64,000 nucleotides of DNA, from contig OU015496.1 in the NCBI GenBank assembly GCA_907164885.2, positions 189,991,551-190,055,550 on the forward strand, read 5' to 3'. The notes under the pieces are model-generated. The model worked only from the letters and a program-made list of their open reading frames with translations, ran no database searches and was not told where the DNA came from. Source of the stretch: Dolomedes plantarius (lineage: Eukaryota; Arthropoda; Arachnida; Araneae; Dolomedidae). Of this stretch, positions 56,791-64,000 are shown one piece after another (positions within the stretch are counted from its first letter, which is position 1; the number at the start of each line of letters is the position of its first letter). Position numbers and translations under genes: made by a program.

Positions 56791-59700
56791 CTGCCATAAC
56801 TCAGAGATGCTAGCCCTTTTATAATAGGGCAGAAACCGTTGACAATTTTTTAAAATGCCCCGTAATGCTATTAATCGACGTATAACGACAAACGGAAAGT
56901 CTTGAATAAAAAAATCCCAATTTTGTTCTACGTTCTCAGTGTCTGTTTATTATTTAAAATGTTCGGATTTTTTTTTTTATAAATGAATACGACATTCTTA
57001 TTCATAATGCATACATTTTTAAATATATATTCTTGCAAAATAAAAATTTCCCGAATAAATATATTTCAGGATATGTATCGAAAACACCGGAGTGCTATAA
57101 AATTCATCTGTTGAAGATAATCTATTATTTTAACTGATTTCGGGGAAGGAGGAAGTGATTTCAATGACGTTTTCCTTATTACATATTTGAATCATTTGAT
57201 AACAAATATAGGAATAAAAAAAAGCCTACATCGTTAAAAAGGAATTTTATGACGAAATTAATTGCAACACGGCATTTTTAATACATCCTTAGTACCTCAG
57301 GCGATTCTATAACTGGCACAGTTTGCAAAGGGATGTAATCCGAACACCATGAACAACATTCCGATAAAGCCATATTCAGTAATGAGTCCTGGGGTTTACT
57401 TAACGCTGCCACCCAACGAATTATATAGAAAAGTGGACAGAATGGGGAACCATGTTTGCTATTATTTAACCGGACACATTCCTGTTTGCCTTCGCCATAG
57501 ATCTCTAACTGCAGCCATACATCCAAGACATTATGGCAATCTCCCGACCTCCGATATAGAATTCGATATAATGAGATGCTATTTATAACTAGGACGCAAA
57601 CATGAATCATGACAACAACAGAATTTGCATGACTCGCTAGACTGCTTACAGGACTTTATTATTATACTGAACATCTGAAGAGCAAACGAATTTTCAGTCC
57701 GTTTCAACAAAACAACACCGAGTGGTGACTTAAGTACAGAGGAGCTATTCTTATAACATTTAGAGTTGTTTTACAAAATGGTGTCAGTATATTTACCATA
57801 CAAATAACCATGTTGCGCCGGAATAGTCATGAATTATTTCCAGTATTGCACATTCTACTGCCATTGCCGCAAGCTGAATTTCTTTCGCAGATGACTAAAT
57901 TACACACATTTCAGCAACATTAGAAAGTGACAGCAACAACTGCAGTGAAATTAAGCCATCCTTCATACCCCCAAAGCATCAAAATACGCAAACTACACTG
58001 ACAGCTGAGTAAAAAGAAATAGAAACGTAAATGCTACGTACACCGCTGAGCGGTCGGCATTTAGGAATACCCCAAAATATCCATTACAACACCAGTTAAC
58101 CTTGGAGGTAGGAATTCAACCTTTAACCTTGACAATAAACCTCACATTCGCCAAACAAAATGCCCATCAAACTATGGTTGCAGAAATTAATTTTCGTTTT
58201 TCGCGGCGAGCGCGATTGTTTTGCAAAAAAAAGTTTTGAAAAGAAGCCCACGCCGTAAAAAAAACTACTTTCTCTCTTACCCGGATGTGGTAAAAGGGAT
58301 GATGGCGCAGAGGAGCATTTTCTGTTGCTAATGTTGTCTAAGAAGTAGGATGGAGCAAAAGGCGATTGGAGCAAAAAATAAAAGGGGATGAGGATTGAGC
58401 TGCATTGCGACGAACTTAGTTGCATATCACGAATGCTGATTTGGGGCGGAAAAAGAGAAATAGATAATACATTTCTATTTGCATGCATCAATCAAAAGAA
58501 CATAGTACTTTTATTACAAAAATCGCATATTTTCGACACATTAATATGAAATTTATATTCGTAAAATCGAAGAGTAAGATATAAGCTACTTACCATCAAT
58601 TATTAGTTGTTTGCATACGTTAACACAGACAGCTTATATTCAACCGCGGAATTTAATCTACGTTCTTCTTAACTAAAATGTTTAACTTTTTTTAGTGAGT
58701 TCAGCACCAAATAAAAGCTGCTAAGTACCAATAAGCATATTTAGCATATGATTTAATGCCTCAACACTAATGAGAAACATACTAAACAATCTTCAAAATA
58801 CGTTACGAGCGACCAATAAATAGTGGCACTGACACAAAAAAATAGAAGATCTTCCCCTCATTATTTTTAATGTCTTGTAATCTTGTGTCTTAACTTTTTT
58901 TCTTTACTTCTAATCCCCAAAGCTTTATTTGTAGCACGCAATTAAGTCTTTAGCGTACATAATTACTCGTAAGTCTTTGAGCATTATCTTTGTTAAGGCG
59001 TTTCTACGAAATATAAGTTTGTGTTCCTGAATCTGAATCATGTACACACTCTCGAGTTCGACTACAAACATAAAATACGTTGGGAAGTTTTGCTTTATCA
59101 TTGCGGATATTAAGATCTAATTCTCGAGAACAAAAGAAAGCATAATTATCCCCTTCTATTACTCCCCCCGAAAACCAAAAACCTAGGTCACGGTTATCGA
59201 AGAATGCAAGGTCGAAAGCAACTACAACTCGAATGTCAAACCGTTTACTTGATGTCCGTTCTCGGCTTCCGTGTCACTTCCGGAACGCAGACGGTTTCGA
59301 TATGAAACTAAAAAGCGTACAAGCGAGTAACACTGCCAAGATAGACGAGTGAAGGTAAATTTCTACCACACTGTGTTTATTGTGTCGTATAGTACTTTCG
59401 TTTTTCCAATGGCACGTTCCTATGGCAATAATTAAAGGCCTTCACAAAGTGACACAATGATTACAGTGTCGTAATAGAAAAGGTGACACATATGAAAGAA
59501 ACGAAACGAACTTGGTTTAGGGGAAGTAACCGCACATTTTGAGTAAGTTGCGTAGTTTCCTGAATCGTATGACACTTATTGCACCAGAAAACCACGGGTG
59601 CAATGTGTTTTTTCACAGTTCGTGCGCAGGAAACTGAATTCGCATAAGACTTTTTAAATACGTTGAATAAAAGGATCAATGGATATACGATTTGTGTCAA

Positions 59701-61366
59701 TGGGAAACAAATACTGAAAGTATTATACACGGAAATTCGTGGAGGAGAATAAATCCTTAAATCACTTCAAATATCACTGAGTAACTAATTGTTACTTAGC
59801 ATTAGATAAGATAATATTAACTAAAATGCACAGAATGTTTCACGGGAATTGAATGGAATAAAATGGCATGTAAAGTATATCATTTACAGTCAAGAATATT
59901 TGAAATTGTTTTCGGACAATGATCTACTATATACTGCGGTAGTCTTAGAGCAAAACTTTAGACGGAAAAAAGTTTTTTAGTAGGAAACTTAAAAAATGTT
60001 GGACAAACTGATAAACATGAAAATTACCCTAATTTCGACGTTTCATATTCGAGACAATAAACGCAACCATAACTTTGAATCATCAATATCGATTCTTTAT
60101 GTTAACAAAAACTATGACAAAAAGAAAAAAAATTTTTTTCTAACATTTCACTCGTGACGATATACGATAACGATTGCATAAAAGTTTAAATAATTTGTGG
60201 GTCAAATTTCAAAGTAAAACCACGCTTCAAAAATTCTGATTGCAAATTTTGGTTTCTTTCCTGACCACTTGTTTACAAGTAAATTCACACTTTCTATCTT
60301 TAGCGAACGCAGTAACGTTGGAAAGTTCTAGGGATAAAAAATAAGACACTACGTAGAAGTTATTAACACACTATATTCTATTTTCAAACTTTGATAGATT
60401 AGAGAGAAAATAGGTCGCTTGACCCTGAGTGCGTGCATAATTAACCTGCATACTTCTCAGCAAGGAAAACAAAACTGATAAATTAACTAGGAAGCGCGAA
60501 TTTGGTTGCCAAGAGAAACGAAAATCTAACTGGGTCGAAAACTTTCAGATGATAATTCGTTAAATTGTGGAGAAAGTTGGCACGAAGCACCGCAAGATTC
60601 GGTTCGTAAAAAATTTATGCATTTGAAAACGACACCTTTAAAAATAAATGCGTATAATTAACTTTGGTGACAATGATTAAAGCTAATCAGTACGACGTGA
60701 GAATGCATATGAGAATTTTATTTCACTGTGGATTACAGGATGGATGATATAACACGAATAGAAATCTCCAGACACCGAGAATAGACCAAGTTATAAATCT
60801 TCGGTTACGCATGTTTGTAATTATGTTCACTTGCTGTCATTTATTATACTAATAGAATAAAACTGTATCCGCAAATTCTCTGCATTATAATATTAATGAG
60901 TAAAGTTTGCAATATCAGATCAAAATCACCAAGTATAATTTCTCCCCAGCAACTGGAAAATCTTTCATTGAATATTTTATCTTCAAGGATTCGTAGAGTA
61001 ATGATATGACAATAATTAAAGTCAATGCGTTTTTCTAAGCATGAGATGTCACAAATGGTCAGTTGCTACATTTTGAGAAAATACAACAATGTTTGGGAAG
61101 AATTTCGCATTCCCTGCAGTTACCTTTTTATTCTAACAAAACGTACAAAACCATAGGAAATCAAATAGCATTAAAAATACCCCAAAATTTCATATCTCCA
61201 GATTGAAGTTCCAAGACCTTACCCGATTTCTTCAAAAACATAATACAGTGATATATATATTTTTTACCTTCTGAAGCGTGCGCAGAAAACAATCAAACGG
61301 GTAACAGCCCAAAATCTAATTCCCGATTACGTACGTCTAGCTCAACGTACTTCCTAGATAGATCAC
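56791..61366. other. Unassigned DNA, the longest element-poor stretch
   Basis: I recognise no mobile-element ends over about 4.5 kb. At 57278-57610 overlapping open frames occur on both strands (110 codons minus, 79 plus) without known domains. At 58123-58491 a 122-codon minus frame is rich in Ser and Phe and lacks motifs. An ETS-type ACTTCCGG is at 59276-59283 in a CpG-richer patch (59170-59345). This is the most likely place in the window for undetected host exons or regulatory DNA. Confidence 0.35.
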
Positions 61367-61368
61367 TA

Positions 61369-62671
61369 CAGAGGCTGTTCGCACATTTTTTAGACGATTT
61401 TGGTAAGCGGTAATAAAAAATCGTTTGCTGCAAAAGAAATAATTGCAATTGTACTATGTTTTTAAAAGTCAAAATTATCGCCTGCGGCTTGAAAGTTTTG
61501 TTTTTATTCAAAATGGCGTTTTTAACAAAGCAGTGGTTCGAAGGCTACATTTATGCTCTTTCCGAAGAGAAATATGCATACTCCGTTATCCAAAAACGAT
61601 GCGAGAGTCATGGTTTTGTGATATCTAAAGCGTATATAGGTAATATCGTCAACAAGAAAGGAAAAAAAAACGTCAAATTGGAGCCTCAAGTGGGACAAAA
61701 ATTCCAAACAAGTATCCAAGGAAAAAACGGACATCTTCGACTATTGCAAAGGTACGTTGTTTAATGTTAAAAGAAAATCCCCCTAGTCAAAGGACAGTTG
61801 CAAAATCATTAAAATGCTCGGTGTCCACTGTAAACAAAATGATAAACATTGATTTAAATCTTAAGAAAGTGAAAAAACGCAATGTGCATCGTCTTCTTCC
61901 AAATCATATCGCTGAACGCAGGACACGCTGCAGAATTCTATATGAGAAACACTTATCCAAAGAAAAATGGAAAACAATTGTCACAATAGATGAATCATGG
62001 GTGTATTTAAATGATTGCAACAAAAAAAGAGCCATTTATTATCATAAAAGGGGAGAAAAAAAATTTAAGTACATGGTTCAAAGAATCGAAAGAAAGTTTT
62101 TCTAAGGGATTCATGATTGCTGCTGGTTTTTCTTATAATGGCAAGTTAAAAATAAAGAGTGGGAAAAAATGTCAAGATTAACTCCAAATACTATGAGGAA
62201 CATATTTTATCGCCAATTTTTCTGAATGAAATACCATCGCTTTACCCACAGTGCCATCAATCTGTGAGACTCCATCAGGTCAAAGCTAGCAATCACACAT
62301 CGAAATCCACTGTAAATTTCCTAAAAGAAATGGAACAAAAAACTGGTATCAAGGCCATACCCTTCACTGATATCCCTACTAAATCTCCCGATGTATCACC
62401 TATGGATTTTTGTGCTTTCGGACTTTTAAAATCTGCATTATCCAAACGTCGTCCCAAAACCCTTACAGGACTCTGGAAAGCTGTTCAGGAGGAATGGGTC
62501 AGAATACCTCTTCTGACACTTCAAAAGGCATTATTATCCTGGAAATTGCGGTGTCGAAAGATAGTTCAGAATAAGGGATGTCAAATAGAACATTTAAAAC
62601 ACAAGAATTTTATGTAATTTAGTTTTGTGAATACAATATACATCGTCTAAAAAATGTGTGAACAGCCTCTG
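61369..62671 (+). mobile_element. Nearly full-length mariner-type transposon
   Basis: Terminal repeats CAGAGGCTGTTCGCACATTT and AATGTGTGAACAGCCTCTG, extending about 30 bp and flanked by TA (61367-61368 and 62672-62673). The 1,303-bp length is usual for an autonomous mariner. It contains one transposase gene filling most of the interior, broken by frameshifts. Both termini are well matched, so it could still be moved by an enzyme supplied elsewhere. Confidence 0.95.
61513..62617 (+). pseudogene. Mariner-type transposase, frameshifted, apparent DD36D
   Basis: DNA transposase of the Tc1/mariner (IS630) superfamily. I chose the start ATG at 61513 (MAFLTKQW) just inside the left repeat. The reading passes through several frames: the N-terminal part to about 61710; KYPRKKRT to ERKFF (ending at the stop near 62103); a short third frame (FMIAAGFSYNGKLKI); and VKINSKYYEEHIL to the end. 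An N-terminal helix-turn-helix region (PPSQRTVAKSLKCSVSTVNK) is visible. The first catalytic D is in TIDESW. The second is expected in HQDKA but here reads HQVKA, so it is lost. The third is in KSPDVSPMD. I count 36 residues between the second and third positions. Length (about 350 residues) is normal. Inactive because of at least three frameshifts and the D-to-V change. Confidence 0.85.
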
Positions 62672-62673
62672 TA

Positions 62674-64000
62674 TATTCCAGTAGATAAAAGGGTCTAACG
62701 GCATCTCACGGTCTAAAAACCAAAAGACAGAATATTAATTTCATATTTTGTGAAACTAAAGAAAAAGGAAGTAGGAATCTTCTTATGAATTTAATTCCCG
62801 AATGACAACAAATCGGCTGACGCGATACGGTGAATGAAAAGAACAAACAGCTCAAACATTTTGGTTCGCATGACAAACTGACGTGATGGAATGTCTGAAA
62901 CATACCTATCAATTTTTCCACATTGATATTCATTGTCACAGCTACGCCGACGTCATTCCTCCCACGTGACGTCATTGTTTTATGCTAAATCTGATTGTAT
63001 ATGGCCGGAAGGCGATCGTCTGGATTAAAACAGGAAGCTATTGTTCGTAGTATAATTCAGGAGTAATGGGTGTTAGCGGTTCTTTTATTTTTACCAACAA
63101 GGTTCATGGAAAACCAATAAAAATATTTTTCCTACGCATACAACTTTCTAATTCAGTTCCACGGCTAATTTATCTCCATATTAATATTCCAAACTCCATA
63201 TTCACACTAGGTTACGAGAAGTGAAATGTGTATGACGCAATAAAAAGGGCTTTACTGCCAGTCTCGCTGCTTATGACTGCAATATATCATTGCAGCAGTT
63301 TTTGGCCATGAAAAATTGCACCGTATCGGTGCTTTATTTAACCTGTTGGAAACTCTAAAATTGCTATAATTCAAAAATCATATAGATCATTTTCTTGCGA
63401 ATTACTAAGCAAAATAAAAATTTCATTCAATAGTTGCATCATGGGTCATTTTTATTCAAATAAAATATTTATGAAAATTAAGAAAAAAAACTTTAAAGAA
63501 ATCGAGTGAAATAAATGAATCCATAGCAAAAATAAACATATATGGAGTATATATGGAGTATATATGTATACTTTATCATATATGGAGTATATATGTAGTA
63601 TGTATTTCATATTCATCAATCAAATTCAGTTTAAAACGTCTCCAATGATTTTATGCCGATTAATATAAAGCACTTTTTATTTATTTATTTACTTATTAAC
63701 TTTTTAGGTTGGGGGGGGGGGGGAGGAGACAATAGCTATTGTACGTTCCATAAATATAAATGCTACATGCGCATCTCAATTAACAACGTACGATTGAGAA
63801 TTACAATAGTTAGATGATTTACATTAAAGACATAAAACTGAAACATTACAAAGTGAATTCGGAATTTCGTATTATGCTATCAAAATATCACAAACAAAAA
63901 GGGAAGATGAAAAAGAAAATAAACAATTCATGAAAAATACGAGTCATCCGATGAAACTAAATACATTTCACACTTTCAAGAAGAAATTACCAAACTATTT
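62674..64000. other. Unassigned DNA with E-box/CRE composite and a short tandem repeat
   Basis: CACGTG and TGACGTCA overlap at 62963-62974, listed separately. About 63539-63602 has several TATATGGAGTATATATG units. A (TTTA)n and G tract lie at 63677-63723. No gene recognised; the minus-strand frame at 62706-62975 has no motif. Confidence 0.4.
62963..62974. promoter_or_regulatory. Overlapping E-box and CRE
   Basis: CACGTGACGTCA combines a canonical bHLH E-box (CACGTG) with a full palindromic CRE (TGACGTCA); a second half-CRE, GACGTCA, lies at about 62949-62955. Suggestive of a regulatory element, without a gene next to it. Confidence 0.3.

Noticed and set aside
57278..57610. 110-codon minus frame overlapping a 79-codon plus frame
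   Set aside because: Considered as host exons because codon content looks ordinary, but no domain, splice pair or homology could be supported.
58123..58491. 122-codon minus-strand open frame
   Set aside because: Low-complexity Ser/Phe-rich sequence with no motif and no splice context.

Overview
This window is eukaryotic, AT-rich, non-coding DNA dominated by transposable elements. I found no host protein-coding gene I can defend and no prokaryotic or CRISPR feature. The mix of Helitrons, Tc1/mariner, pogo/Tigger, hAT, PIF/Harbinger-like and TTAA-inserting (piggyBac-like) elements, with a likely Penelope-like fragment, points to an arthropod. A chelicerate such as a spider is my best guess, but that is recollection of similar repeats and not something the bases prove.

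Layout. 1-5 kb: a fold-back mariner remnant (612-1180), a hAT element (1964-2603), a short hAT MITE (3974-4098) and two mariner-type MITEs of one family (319-491, 4429-4583). 5-10 kb: a hAT element with a palindromic Harbinger-like MITE in its right end (5496-5989), a hAT element carrying long dinucleotide repeats (6340-7017), and a TTAA element interrupted by a Helitron (8573-9563). 10-16 kb: three TTAA families (10389-11104, 13985-14622, 14711-15420) and a Helitron 3' part. 16-23 kb: a deleted IS630/Tc1/mariner element, a hAT inserted in a hAT, a fold-back element with 3-bp target duplications, and a Helitron 3' end. 24-36 kb: a second copy of the first TTAA family, a hAT MITE with a perfect 8-bp duplication, a second Harbinger-like palindrome, a pogo/Tigger MITE with a readable transposase C-terminus, a second Tigger-like element, and a third TTAA family. 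36-56 kb: more Helitron copies, the Penelope-like fragment, and a hAT MITE whose interior has grown into a tandem array. 61.4-62.7 kb: a nearly full-length 1.3-kb mariner-type element with a frameshifted transposase, the best-preserved gene here.

The elements are repeatedly nested, and comparing sister copies rebuilds the empty sites. Two Helitrons landed precisely between A and T inside copies of one TTAA family, and a hAT landed in a third copy with an 8-bp duplication. These nestings give a relative order of activity: the TTAA families are older, the Helitrons and the short hAT MITEs younger.

The rest (about half of the window) is simple-sequence tracts and unrecognised AT-rich DNA. A few regulatory-looking motifs (an RFX X-box, CRE sites, one E-box/CRE composite) and one possible 34-bp exon are offered as leads only.
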